This document shows positions 33,488 to 41,368 of a stretch of DNA of 64,000 nt, piece after piece. Below the pieces are notes generated by a model. It ran no database searches. It saw only the letters and a program-made list of their open reading frames with translations, and was not told where the DNA came from. The stretch's first letter is position 1. Every line of letters begins with the position of its first letter. The position numbers were made by a program, and so were the translations under genes. The DNA is from a bacterium (GTDB lineage Bacteria > Desulfobacterota > Binatia > HRBIN30 > CADEER01), in contig JAHBUY010000009.1 of assembly GCA_019637795.1 (NCBI GenBank), forward strand, positions 1 through 64,000. The letters run 5' to 3'.

Positions 33488-34387
33488 ATGCGCAACCGGC
33501 GACGATGGCTGGCCCTGGCGGGGGCGTTGACGCTGTGCGCGGCGTGGCGCGCGCAGGCGTTCGAGCACCAGGAATACCGCGCCGCGGACGGCACCACGTA
33601 CCAGGTGCTGCGCTCCGTCGGCCCGCTCGGCGGCGGCGCCGAACGCGAGCGCATCACCACCCTCGCCGGCTCGCAGTCCGGTAGCGGCGGCTGCAATCTG
33701 TCGACGACGATGGCGTCGGCGGTCGTCGGCGTCATCCCGCCGGGGCAGAGCCTGCACCCCTTCGGCTCGATCCGGCGGACGGCGATCCTGCTCCCCAACG
33801 ACATCACCGCCCTCGCCTTCGACCCCACGCACTCGGGCAGGGTGACGATCGGCACTGGGGGCTCCGCCCTCAAGGTGTGCCAGTCCGCTGCCGACTGCGG
33901 CGGCGGCGCAACCAACCTGGTCGGGTTGGCAACGGCCGACATGGACGTGCCGGCAGCCTGCATCGCCAACGGCCTGCAGGCGGACTGCGAGTCCAACACC
34001 CGTCAGGCCTTCGCCTTCGGCCTCGCCGCGACCGGCAATCCGCCGGTCTGCCAGGTCGGCCCGACGGTGAACACCTCGATCTGCGCCGCCGAGCCCAGTG
34101 ACGGGTTCGCCCTGTCACCAGGGCAGGCCATCGTCTTCGTCTTCTCCGGCTCGCTCGGCAGCGTCGGCTTCGGGGTCGGCGCCGCCGGCTTCGGGATCGA
34201 CGCCAACGCCAGCGGCTCCGTGTGCATGAGCGGCGGCGTGGTCAGCGCCACCTCCCCGTCGCAGAGCCTGCCAGCGCCCGGCCAGCCGCGGACCCGCGAG
34301 CGGGCGCCGGCGGCCTCCGCGCTCGGCCTGGCCATGCTCGCCGCCGCGCTCGCGCTGCTCGGCCATCGCCTCCTGCTTCATTCCTGA
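33488..34387 (+). CDS. Secreted protein of the same unrecognised Cys-containing family, without stalk (paralogue 3)
   Basis: 299 residues from ATG 33488; the signal peptide ends AAWRAQA. The domain (about 26-260) is homologous to the genes at 11753 and 13353: EYRAADGTTYQVL, LGGGAERERITTLAGSQSG, HPFGSIRRTAILLPNDI, CQSAADCGGG, VPAACIANGLQADCESN, NTSICAAEPSDGF and IVFVFSGSLGSVGFGVGAAGFGI. The cysteine pattern is kept. It lacks the PTNT stalk and the PVVPSP motif; instead it ends TRERAP, a hydrophobic segment (ASALGLAMLAAALALLG) and HRLLLHS, a weaker C-terminal membrane tail. Its separation from the tandem pair by 20 kb shows the family has spread. Function unknown. Confidence 0.8.
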   Translation: MRNRRRWLALAGALTLCAAWRAQAFEHQEYRAADGTTYQVLRSVGPLGGGAERERITTLAGSQSGSGGCNLSTTMASAVVGVIPPGQSLHPFGSIRRTAILLPNDITALAFDPTHSGRVTIGTGGSALKVCQSAADCGGGATNLVGLATADMDVPAACIANGLQADCESNTRQAFAFGLAATGNPPVCQVGPTVNTSICAAEPSDGFALSPGQAIVFVFSGSLGSVGFGVGAAGFGIDANASGSVCMSGGVVSATSPSQSLPAPGQPRTRERAPAASALGLAMLAAALALLGHRLLLHS

Positions 34388-34441
34388 GCGCGCCACCTCG
34401 CCCGACGCGTCGGGCTGATTTCATCGTAAGGTGATCCGGTC

Positions 34442-34474
34442 GTGACCGATCGGTGACAGGCGCCCGTCTACAAT
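34442..34474 (+). promoter_or_regulatory. Palindromic operator candidate and -10 element before the desaturase gene
   Basis: GTGACCGATCGGTGAC (34442-34457) is a near-perfect 16-base palindrome with a perfect ACCGATCGGT core (34445-34454). TACAAT (34469-34474), five of six matches to a -10, lies 12 bases after it with no proper -35. The palindrome occupies the -35 position, as for a regulated promoter. The start codon is 49 bases downstream. Confidence 0.42.
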
Positions 34475-34522
34475 CCTGACTGTTCGGTGGTGCGGTCGAC
34501 CACCGACGGGACTGGAGGACAG

Positions 34523-35380
34523 ATGGGTTCGACGAATCGGTCACTCAACAGCATGCGCGACGCGGGGGCCGCCTTCTGGGGCGTGCACCTGGCCTGCCTG
34601 CTGGCGTTCTACACCGGCGTCACCTGGTCGGCGGTCGCGGTCTGCATGGCGCTGTTCTGGCTGCGCATGTTCGGCGTCACCGCCGGCTACCACCGCTACT
34701 TCTCGCACCGCAGCTACAAGACGAGCCGCGCCTTCCAGTTCGTGCTGGCGCTCTTCGGCACCCTGGCGGTGCAGAAGGGCGTGCTCTGGTGGTCCGCCAA
34801 CCACCGGGTCCACCACAAGTACTCCGACCAGGAGGGCGACCTGCACTCGCCGCTGCGCGACGGTTTCTGGTGGTCGCACGTCGGCTGGATCCTCGCCTCC
34901 GACTGGGAGGAGACGCTGTACGACCGCATCCCCGACATGGCGAAGTACCCGGAGCTGCGCTGGCTGAACGAGCACTACCTGGTGCCGCCGGTGGCGCTGG
35001 CGGTGCTGCTGTACCTGGTCGGTGGCCTGACCTGGCTGGTGTGGGGCTTCTTCATCAGCACCACCCTGCTCTGGCACGCGACGTTCACGATCAATTCGCT
35101 GTCGCACGTCTACGGCAGCCGCCGCTACGAGACCACCGACACCAGCCGCAACAACGTCTGGCTGGCGCTGCTGACCATGGGCGAGGGCTGGCACAACAAC
35201 CACCACCGCTACATGAACTCCGTGCGCCAGGGCTTCTTCTGGTGGGAGGTGGACGTCAGCTTCTACATCCTGACGGCGCTCTCCTGGATCGGTGTGGTGT
35301 GGGACCTGCACCAGCCGCCGAAGAGGCTGCTGCTGCCGGAATCCCACGACGCGGGCCGCGTCCGCGCCGAAGCCGCGTGA
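34523..35380 (+). CDS. Acyl-CoA (delta-9 type) fatty acid desaturase
   Basis: 285 residues from ATG 34523 with GGAGG eight bases upstream. Membrane di-iron enzyme that puts a double bond into saturated acyl chains, using oxygen and an electron donor. The three histidine boxes are HRYFSH (57-62), HRVHH (94-98) and HNNHH (about 224-228). Hydrophobic segments flank them (VHLACLLAFYTGVTWSAVAV, VALAVLLYLVGGLTWLVWGFF). SLSHVYGSRRYETTDTSRNN is typical of the stearoyl-CoA desaturase-like group. It stands alone, with a palindromic operator candidate in the promoter, as is common for desaturases controlled by a lipid-sensing repressor. Confidence 0.92.
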   Translation: MGSTNRSLNSMRDAGAAFWGVHLACLLAFYTGVTWSAVAVCMALFWLRMFGVTAGYHRYFSHRSYKTSRAFQFVLALFGTLAVQKGVLWWSANHRVHHKYSDQEGDLHSPLRDGFWWSHVGWILASDWEETLYDRIPDMAKYPELRWLNEHYLVPPVALAVLLYLVGGLTWLVWGFFISTTLLWHATFTINSLSHVYGSRRYETTDTSRNNVWLALLTMGEGWHNNHHRYMNSVRQGFFWWEVDVSFYILTALSWIGVVWDLHQPPKRLLLPESHDAGRVRAEAA

Positions 35381-35447
35381 CCGCGGCCGGCGCGCGACGC
35401 CCTGCAGGCGGCGCGCTCCACGCCGTCTGCGCCCACGCGGGGCGCGG

Positions 35448-37115
35448 TTACGACGTCACCGCGCCCACCGAGGCCGACGATACGGACCTCGCGTACTTGG
35501 CGAACACGCCGCGCGCGTAGCGGGGCGTCGGCGGCTTCCAGTCCCTGAGCCGGGCGCGCAGCTCGGCCTCGTCCACCAGGAGGTCGAGGCGGCGCGCCGC
35601 GACGTCGAAGACGATGGTGTCGCCGTCGCGCACCGCGGCGATCGGGCCGCCACGCGCCGCCTCGGGCGCGACGTGGCCCGCCATCAGCCCGTGCGTGGCG
35701 CCGGAGAAGCGGCCGTCGGTGAGCAATGCGACCGACTCGCCGAGGCCCTCGCCCACCAGCGCCGCGGTGACGCCGAGCATCTCGCGCATGCCGGGACCGC
35801 CCATCGGGCCCTCGTTGCGGATCACCACCACATCGCCGGCCCTGATGCCACGCTGCTTCACCGCCGCGAAGGCATCCTCCTCGCGCTCGAACACCCGCGC
35901 CGGGCCCTCGTGGCGCATGCGCTCGTGGCCCGCGACCTTCACCACGCAGCCCTCGGGGGCCAGGTTGCCCTTGAGGATGACCAGGCCACCGGTCGGCTTG
36001 AGGGGATCGGAGAGCGGCCGCACCACCACCTGCCCCGGCGTCTCGACGGCTCGCGAGGCCTCGTCGCCGATGCTGCGCCCGGTCACGGTCAGCGCCGCGG
36101 CGTGCAACCGGCCGGCCTCGAGCAGACGCTTGGCGACCAGCCCCACGCCACCCGCCTTGTAGAGATCGACGGCGACGAAACGGCCGCCTGGCCTGAGATC
36201 GCAGAGCAGCGGCGTCGCCGCGCTGATGCGATCGAAGTCGTCGATCGCCAGTGGCACCTCCGCCGCGTGCGCGATGGCGAGCAGGTGCAGCACCGCGTTG
36301 GTCGAGCCGCCGGAGGCGGCGACGCCGGCGATGGCGTTCTCGAGCGCCTCCCGGGTGAGGACGCCGCGCGCCGTCTGGCCGCGCTGCAGCATGTCCATCA
36401 CCAGCTTGCCGCATTCGTAGGCGACCACGTCCTTGTGGTTGTCCATCGCCGGCACGCTGGCGCTGCCGATCGGCGAGATGCCCAGCATCTCGCCCGCCAT
36501 CGCCATGGTGTTGGCGGTGAACTGGCCGCCGCAGGCGCCGGGTCCGGGACAGGCGGCGTTCTCGACCGCCAGCAGGCCGGCGTCATCGAGCGTCCCCGCC
36601 GAATGAGCGCCCACCGCCTCGAAGACGTCCTGGATCGTGAGGTCCTTGTCACGCAGGTGGCCAGGCGCGATCGAGCCGCCATAGAGCATCAGCGACGGCA
36701 GATCGAGCCGCGCCAGCGCCATGATGGTGCCCGGGATCGTCTTGTCGCAGCCCGACAGCGCCACCACGGCGTCGAAGAGATGGCCGCAGGTCACCAGCTC
36801 GATCGAGTCGGCGATCACCTCGCGGCTGATCAACGACGCCTTCATGCCCTCGGTGCCCATCGAGATGCCGTCCGAGATCGCGATGGTGTTGAACTCGATC
36901 GGCGTGCCGCCGGCGGCGCGGATGCCCTCCTTCACCTTCTCCGACAGGCGGCGGAGGTGGAAGTTGCAGGGCATCACCTCGATCCAGGTATTGGCGACCC
37001 CGACCAGCGGCTTGGCGAGATCCTCGTCGGTCAGCCCGATTGCCTTGAACATGGCGCGCGCCGGGGCGCGATCCGGCCCATCGGTGATGGCGCGACTGCG
37101 ATGCTTGGGATCCAT
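35448..37115 (-). CDS. ilvD: Dihydroxy-acid dehydratase
   Basis: Converts dihydroxy-isovalerate and its homologue to the 2-keto acids in valine, leucine and isoleucine synthesis. 555 residues from ATG 37115 with GAGGAG upstream. Iron-sulfur ligands are visible in VEVMPCN-type text (WIEVMPCNFHLRRL), LSGCDKTIPG (about 118-127) and CPGPGACGGQFTANTM (about 190-205). Other conserved stretches: FNTIAISDGISMGTEGMK, GGSTNAVLHLLAIAH, LKGNLAPEGCVVK, MREMLG and TDGRFSGATHGLMAGHVAPEA. No other ilv genes are adjacent. It is convergent with the desaturase gene across a 67-base gap. Identification is firm. Confidence 0.96.
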   Translation of the reverse strand: MDPKHRSRAITDGPDRAPARAMFKAIGLTDEDLAKPLVGVANTWIEVMPCNFHLRRLSEKVKEGIRAAGGTPIEFNTIAISDGISMGTEGMKASLISREVIADSIELVTCGHLFDAVVALSGCDKTIPGTIMALARLDLPSLMLYGGSIAPGHLRDKDLTIQDVFEAVGAHSAGTLDDAGLLAVENAACPGPGACGGQFTANTMAMAGEMLGISPIGSASVPAMDNHKDVVAYECGKLVMDMLQRGQTARGVLTREALENAIAGVAASGGSTNAVLHLLAIAHAAEVPLAIDDFDRISAATPLLCDLRPGGRFVAVDLYKAGGVGLVAKRLLEAGRLHAAALTVTGRSIGDEASRAVETPGQVVVRPLSDPLKPTGGLVILKGNLAPEGCVVKVAGHERMRHEGPARVFEREEDAFAAVKQRGIRAGDVVVIRNEGPMGGPGMREMLGVTAALVGEGLGESVALLTDGRFSGATHGLMAGHVAPEAARGGPIAAVRDGDTIVFDVAARRLDLLVDEAELRARLRDWKPPTPRYARGVFAKYARSVSSASVGAVTS

Positions 37116-37251
37116 GACGGAGCTCCTCGTTGGCGGCGAGCCCCCTCCTTAGCAGCGTGGCTGGGCCAAGGCGACCGGGCATCCTCCTCGCCGTACGTCC
37201 CGCCGAGGGCAAGGAGGCGGGAGGGCCGCGACCCTGGGTCCACGAACGCGA

Positions 37252-37282
37252 ACGCCCCCGCCGGCACTGCCGGCGGGGGCGT
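37252..37282 (-). terminator. Hairpin terminator of the cold-shock gene
   Basis: Fourteen-base stem (ACGCCCCCGCCGGC at 37252-37265 with its complement at 37269-37282) and a three-base loop, 21 bases past the stop of the cold-shock gene. No T-run follows. Confidence 0.65.
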
Positions 37283-37303
37283 CGATGGCGCCGAACGGAC
37301 CGC

Positions 37304-37504
37304 TCACGCCTTGGTGACGTTGGCGGCCTGCGGTCCCTTCTTGCCGTCGGTGACGTCGAATTCGACGCGCTGCCCCTGCTCCAGGGTCTTGAAGCCATCA
37401 CCGGTGATGGCGCTGTAGTGGACGAAGACATCCTCGCCGTCGTCGCGGCTGATGAATCCGTACCCCTTCTCGGCGCTGAACCACTTCACGGTTCCCTGAG
37501 CCAC
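37304..37504 (-). CDS. Cold-shock protein, CspA family
   Basis: 66 residues. Single-stranded RNA/DNA-binding beta-barrel that melts RNA structure. TVKWFSAEKGYGFISRDDGEDVFVHYSAI contains RNP1 (KGYGFI) and RNP2 (VFVHY). The start is GTG 37504 behind a strong GGAGGGA site. About 180 bases separate it from the amidohydrolase gene upstream on the same strand, enough for its own promoter and a long leader, which in this family often mediates cold regulation; I could not pick out a convincing -10. The hairpin at 37252-37282 closes the unit. Confidence 0.95.
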   Translation of the reverse strand: MAQGTVKWFSAEKGYGFISRDDGEDVFVHYSAITGDGFKTLEQGQRVEFDVTDGKKGPQAANVTKA

Positions 37505-37683
37505 TGCTGCTTCCCTCCTTTCACATCTCTGACGCGGGAAGGTGCAATGTCCTGGATCGCGGAGCGGTTGTTCCTGAGAGGGCGCAAGCCGCGTGCCTGC
37601 TCCCAGAACGTACTTCCCTGCTGCGGGGGCGCTCTAGCTCATCCGCAGCGACCTCGCAAGCTGTTCGCTAGCGCCGGCGGCGA

Positions 37684-39357
37684 CTATACGATCGCGCCGG
37701 CGCGGGCGTCGGTATAGGCCCCGCCCTCCCAGGTCACGGCGCCGTTCACCACCACCAGCGCGATGCCGGCGGCGTGCCGCACGTAGCGATTGCCGCCGCC
37801 GGGGACGTCGGACACGAAGTCCTCGCTGCCGCGATCGATGCGATCGGGGTCGAACAGCACCAGGTCGGCCGCCTGCCCGATCGCCAGCCGACCGCGGTTG
37901 CGGATGCCGAAGGCGTCGGCGAGCTCGCCGGTGAGCCGGTGCACCGCCTGCTCGAGCGAGAACGCCTTCAGGTCCCGCACCCAGCGCGCCAGCAGATAGC
38001 TGGTGTCTCCGGCGCCGCAGAACTGGGCGATGTGGGCGCCGGCGTCGCTGGCGCCGATGTGGATGCGCGGGTGGCTGAGGATGGCCGTGACGCCGTCGGG
38101 ATCCACGTGCATGAAGTCGCGCATCGCGAACTCGGTCTTGAGGTCCTCGGCGACGGCGAGGTCGAGCATGACGTCGGCGGGGGTGACGCCGCGCTCGCTG
38201 GCGAGATCGTTGAGGAACCGCCCCTCGAGCGACTTGTTCTCCGGGCGGGCGGTCTGGCCGACGCGCAGGACGTAGAGCAGCGGGCCGAGCAGGATCGACT
38301 GGTTGCGCAACTCCTCGCGCCGCGCCGGGTCGGCGAAGGCCGCCTTCCGCTCCGGCAGCGGCAGGCGCATGATCTCCGCCCAGGCCGGCAGCGCGTAGAG
38401 CACGAACGAGGTCTCGGAGAGGCGGATGTTGATGTCGAAGGTGCGCGGCATGCTCTGGCCGAAGACCCGCGCCCCTTTCGCCGTTTCCTCGTCGAGGGCG
38501 GCGAGCGAGTCCTGCCACAGCGTGCTCATGGCGCTGTGGACGATCGGCGCGACGCTGCACATGACGCCGGCGGCGCGCGAGATCTCACCCATGTCGTGGA
38601 TGTTCTGCAACTGCTCCGGCGGGCTGTAGAAGACCGGCACGGTCTGGATGAAGCCGCGCCCCACCTCGCGCATGGCGCGGCCGAGGGCGACGACCTCGTC
38701 GCGGCTGGCGAAGCGGCTCGGCACCGGCCGCATGCTCTCGTCGATGTCGACGTAGGAGGTCGACAGGCCCGCGGCGCCGCCGCGGATCGCGTCCTGGAGG
38801 ATGGCGCACATCGCCTCCACTTCCGCCGTCGTCGCGGCCCGCTCCTGCGCCGCCGCGCCCATGACGTAGGTGCGCAGCGGCGAGTGGCCGACCAGGCCGG
38901 CGACGTTGATGCCGAGCCCGGGGCGGATCGCGTCGAGGTACTCGGGATAGCTCTCCCAGTTCCACGGCACGCCGGCGTCGAAGGTGGCGAGCGCGATGTC
39001 CTCGATCTGCTTGAACATGCCCGCCAATGCGCGGCGGTCCTGCGCCTTCACCGGCGCCAGCGACAGCGAGCAATTGCCCATCAGCACCGTCGTGACCCCG
39101 TGCTCGAGCGAGGGCGTCGCCAGCCGATCCCAGCAGATCTGCGGATCGTAATGGGTGTGCACGTCGATGAACCCCGGCGCCAGCACCTGGCCGCGGGCAT
39201 CGAGCTCGCGCGCCCCCGCCGGCAGGCCGGAGGTCGAGACGTCGCGGCCGACGGCCGCGATCAGACCGTCGACCACCGCGAGGTCGCCGTCCTGCGACGG
39301 CCCGCCGCTGCCGTCGACGATGCGCGCGTTGCGGATCAGGAGCGAATGCGTCGCCAT
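37684..39357 (-). CDS. Amidohydrolase of the D-aminoacylase / N-acyl-D-amino-acid deacylase group
   Basis: 557 residues from ATG 39357 with GGGGAGGA upstream. Metal-dependent hydrolase: LLIRNARIVDGSGGP at the N-terminus, APGFIDVHTHYDPQICWD (HxH at 67 and 69), GVTTVLMGNCSLSLAP with a Cys often seen as a metal ligand in D-aminoacylases, GHSPLRTYVMG and, near the end, HPRIHIGASDAGAH (catalytic Asp). GRLAIGQAADLVLFDPD is the closing beta-sandwich strand. Many such genes in environmental genomes are annotated as D-aminoacylase, yet their substrates are unknown. The neighbours (SDR, DUF420 protein) do not specify one. Confidence 0.87.
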   Translation of the reverse strand: MATHSLLIRNARIVDGSGGPSQDGDLAVVDGLIAAVGRDVSTSGLPAGARELDARGQVLAPGFIDVHTHYDPQICWDRLATPSLEHGVTTVLMGNCSLSLAPVKAQDRRALAGMFKQIEDIALATFDAGVPWNWESYPEYLDAIRPGLGINVAGLVGHSPLRTYVMGAAAQERAATTAEVEAMCAILQDAIRGGAAGLSTSYVDIDESMRPVPSRFASRDEVVALGRAMREVGRGFIQTVPVFYSPPEQLQNIHDMGEISRAAGVMCSVAPIVHSAMSTLWQDSLAALDEETAKGARVFGQSMPRTFDINIRLSETSFVLYALPAWAEIMRLPLPERKAAFADPARREELRNQSILLGPLLYVLRVGQTARPENKSLEGRFLNDLASERGVTPADVMLDLAVAEDLKTEFAMRDFMHVDPDGVTAILSHPRIHIGASDAGAHIAQFCGAGDTSYLLARWVRDLKAFSLEQAVHRLTGELADAFGIRNRGRLAIGQAADLVLFDPDRIDRGSEDFVSDVPGGGNRYVRHAAGIALVVVNGAVTWEGGAYTDARAGAIV

Positions 39358-39448
39358 GGATTCCTCCCCAGGGTTGCCGATCAAAGCCCGTCGGGCGGCG
39401 GAGCACAAGCGGACCATCCCCGGCGGCAGGCGTGCGCCCGATGGGCTG

Positions 39449-40264
39449 CTAGATCACGTAGCCGCCGTTCGGACTCAGCACCTGGCCGGTGATCCAGTCG
39501 CCGGCCGGCGAGGCCAGGTAGAGCGCGGCGGCGGCGATGTCGTCCACGGTGCCGAGCCGACCGAGCGGCGTCTGCATCAGGGCGCTCGTCCGCATCGTCG
39601 GCGACAGCCCTTCGAGCAGCGGCGTGTCGACGAAGCCGGGCGCGATGGCGTTCACCTGGATGCCGAGATGCGCCACCTCGCGCGCCACCGACTTGGTGAA
39701 GCCGATGATCCCCGCCTTGGCGGCGCTGTAGTCGGGCGAGCCGGCGAGGCCGGCGGTGCCGGCGATCGACGCCATGTTGATGATCTTGCCCTGGCGCCGC
39801 GCCTCCATGACCTTCAGCGCCTCGCGGGTGCAGTGGAACGTGCCGTCGAGATGCACGGCGAGGGTGCGGCGCCAGCTCGCGTCCTCCATCGTCGAGGTCG
39901 CGGCGATCGGCGTCGTCGGCCGCCCGCCGGCGCGCGCTTCGCCCGCCACCGCCTCGAAATTGGCGACGACGTGCGGCGCCATGATCACCAGGCCGGCGTT
40001 GTTCACCACCAGGTCGATGGTGTTCCACACCGACAGGAAGCGGGTGAACATCTTGAGCGTGGCGCGCCCGTCGGCGACGTCGGCCGGCACCGCCATCGCC
40101 CGGCCGCCGGCCGCTTCGACCGCCGCCACGGTCTCCCGCGCCGCCTCCTCGCGGATGTCGTTGACGGCGACCAGCGCCCCCTGGCGCGCGAAGGCGACGG
40201 CGATGGCGCGACCGAGGCCGGACCCGGCGCCGGTCACCAAGGCGACCTTGTGTTCGAGCTGCAT
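39449..40264 (-). CDS. Short-chain dehydrogenase/reductase (FabG-like)
   Basis: 271 residues from ATG 40264. NAD(P)-dependent oxidoreductase with TGAGSGLGRAIA (about 11-22), NNAG (about 88-91) and the catalytic Ser and Tyr/Lys in MASIAGTAGLAGSPDYSAAKAG. The C-terminal end (VNAIAPGFVDTPLLEGLS, GRLGTVDDIAAAALYLASPAGDWITGQVLSPNGGYVI) is standard for 3-oxoacyl reductase-like SDRs. An insert of about 30 residues after NNAG (VVANFEAVAGEARAGGRPTT) is unusual for the family. It starts 15 bases beyond the end of the DUF420 gene and is probably co-transcribed with it. Substrate unknown. Confidence 0.9.
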   Translation of the reverse strand: MQLEHKVALVTGAGSGLGRAIAVAFARQGALVAVNDIREEAARETVAAVEAAGGRAMAVPADVADGRATLKMFTRFLSVWNTIDLVVNNAGLVIMAPHVVANFEAVAGEARAGGRPTTPIAATSTMEDASWRRTLAVHLDGTFHCTREALKVMEARRQGKIINMASIAGTAGLAGSPDYSAAKAGIIGFTKSVAREVAHLGIQVNAIAPGFVDTPLLEGLSPTMRTSALMQTPLGRLGTVDDIAAAALYLASPAGDWITGQVLSPNGGYVI

Positions 40265-40279
40265 CGCTCTCGCCCCCCT

Positions 40280-40705
40280 TCAGTAGGTCTTCACGTACAG
40301 GAGGTAGTAGATCGCCCAGCCGCTGGCGGCGACGAACAGCCAGATCGGCAGCGTCACCCGCGCCAGGCGGCGATGGGCGGCGAAGTCCTGGCGCCACATC
40401 GCCAACTGGATCAGGCGGATCGCCAGCGGCCCGACGGCGATCGCCAACAGCACGTGCGGCACGAGAATCGACAGGTAGAGCACGCGCCAGCCGCCGCTGC
40501 CGGCGAAGAGCTTGCTGCCGAAGACCGCCCAGCGGCTGACGTAGAGAACCAGGAACAGCGCCGCGAACCCGGTCGCGGTGAGCATCGCGGCGCGGTGCGC
40601 GGCGCGATCGCGGCGCCAGCGGATGAGGTACCAGCCGACCAGCAGGCTGACCCCGCTGGCGACGATGCAGGCGGTCGAGATCACGGTGAGCGTCTGCAGC
40701 GACAT
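40280..40705 (-). CDS. DUF420 integral membrane protein
   Basis: 141 residues from ATG 40705. Four predicted membrane helices with the conserved histidines of DUF420: RDRAAHRAAMLTATGFAALFLVLY, LYLSILVPHVLLAIAVGPLAI and AAHRRLARVTLPIWLFVAASGWAIYYLLY. The family is linked to cytochrome oxidase assembly (CtaM-like) or sits beside heme and copper genes in several bacteria. Here neighbours are a TPR protein (37 bases upstream) and an SDR (15 bases downstream), so the operon does not confirm that role. Confidence 0.85.
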   Translation of the reverse strand: MSLQTLTVISTACIVASGVSLLVGWYLIRWRRDRAAHRAAMLTATGFAALFLVLYVSRWAVFGSKLFAGSGGWRVLYLSILVPHVLLAIAVGPLAIRLIQLAMWRQDFAAHRRLARVTLPIWLFVAASGWAIYYLLYVKTY

Positions 40706-40742
40706 GGCGCCCGCCTCGTCCTCGTCCGACCGCGGGTCGCCG

Positions 40743-41273
40743 TCAACAGCCCGGCGGCGACGCGACGGCGGCGCCATGCGCCCGCTGCGCCTCGGCGAGA
40801 TAGCAGCGCGCCGCGGTGTTGTCCGGCTCGGCGACCAACGCCTGGCGCAGCAGCGTCTCGGCCGCCTCGCGGTCGCCGCCGAGCAGGCGCGGCAACTTGA
40901 GCAGCAGCGCGCCCTTGGCCAGCAACGCGTCGGCATCGCCGGGCGCCAGCTCCAGCGTCCGGTCGAGCTCGCGGCGCAGCCGGCGCAGGTCGCTGATCTG
41001 CCGCAGGCTGATGCCCGCCCGCTCCATGCGCTTGCCGAGGTAGCAGACGAGGGCGAAATGGCCGCGCGCGTCGCGCCCGTCCGCGGCGACCGTCGCCTCC
41101 GCCATCGCCAGACCGCGGGCGATGGCGGCGTCGCGATCGGCCTCCGCCATCTCGTCCACCGCGTCGCACAGCTTCAGCGCCGCGATCGACTCCGGCGACC
41201 CCGCCGGCACCGCCCACGCCCCCGCCGGAACCAGCAGCGCCAGGAGCGCCGCCGCGCGGCCCATCCACCACAT
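40743..41273 (-). CDS. Secreted TPR-like protein
   Basis: 176 residues from ATG 41273 (ATG 41264 also possible). A signal peptide (AAALLALLVPAGAWA) is followed by helical repeats: AAIARGLAMAEATVAADGRDARGHFALVCYLGKRM, LRRELDRTLELAPGDADALLAKGALLLKLP and AETLLRQALVAEPDNTAARCYLAEAQRAHG. The last two are good tetratricopeptide repeats. It probably acts in the periplasm as a protein-interaction module; no specific function can be given. The gene ends 37 bases before the DUF420 gene and is likely in the same transcript. Confidence 0.8.
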   Translation of the reverse strand: MWWMGRAAALLALLVPAGAWAVPAGSPESIAALKLCDAVDEMAEADRDAAIARGLAMAEATVAADGRDARGHFALVCYLGKRMERAGISLRQISDLRRLRRELDRTLELAPGDADALLAKGALLLKLPRLLGGDREAAETLLRQALVAEPDNTAARCYLAEAQRAHGAAVASPPGC

Positions 41274-41368
41274 GACCGGACCGCATAGCACTTCGGACCC
41301 GCCGCCGGGAGGGGCCTCCGATCCGCGGCGCCGCGACCCGGGCGCCGCGGCCGGCCCCGTCCCCGGCG

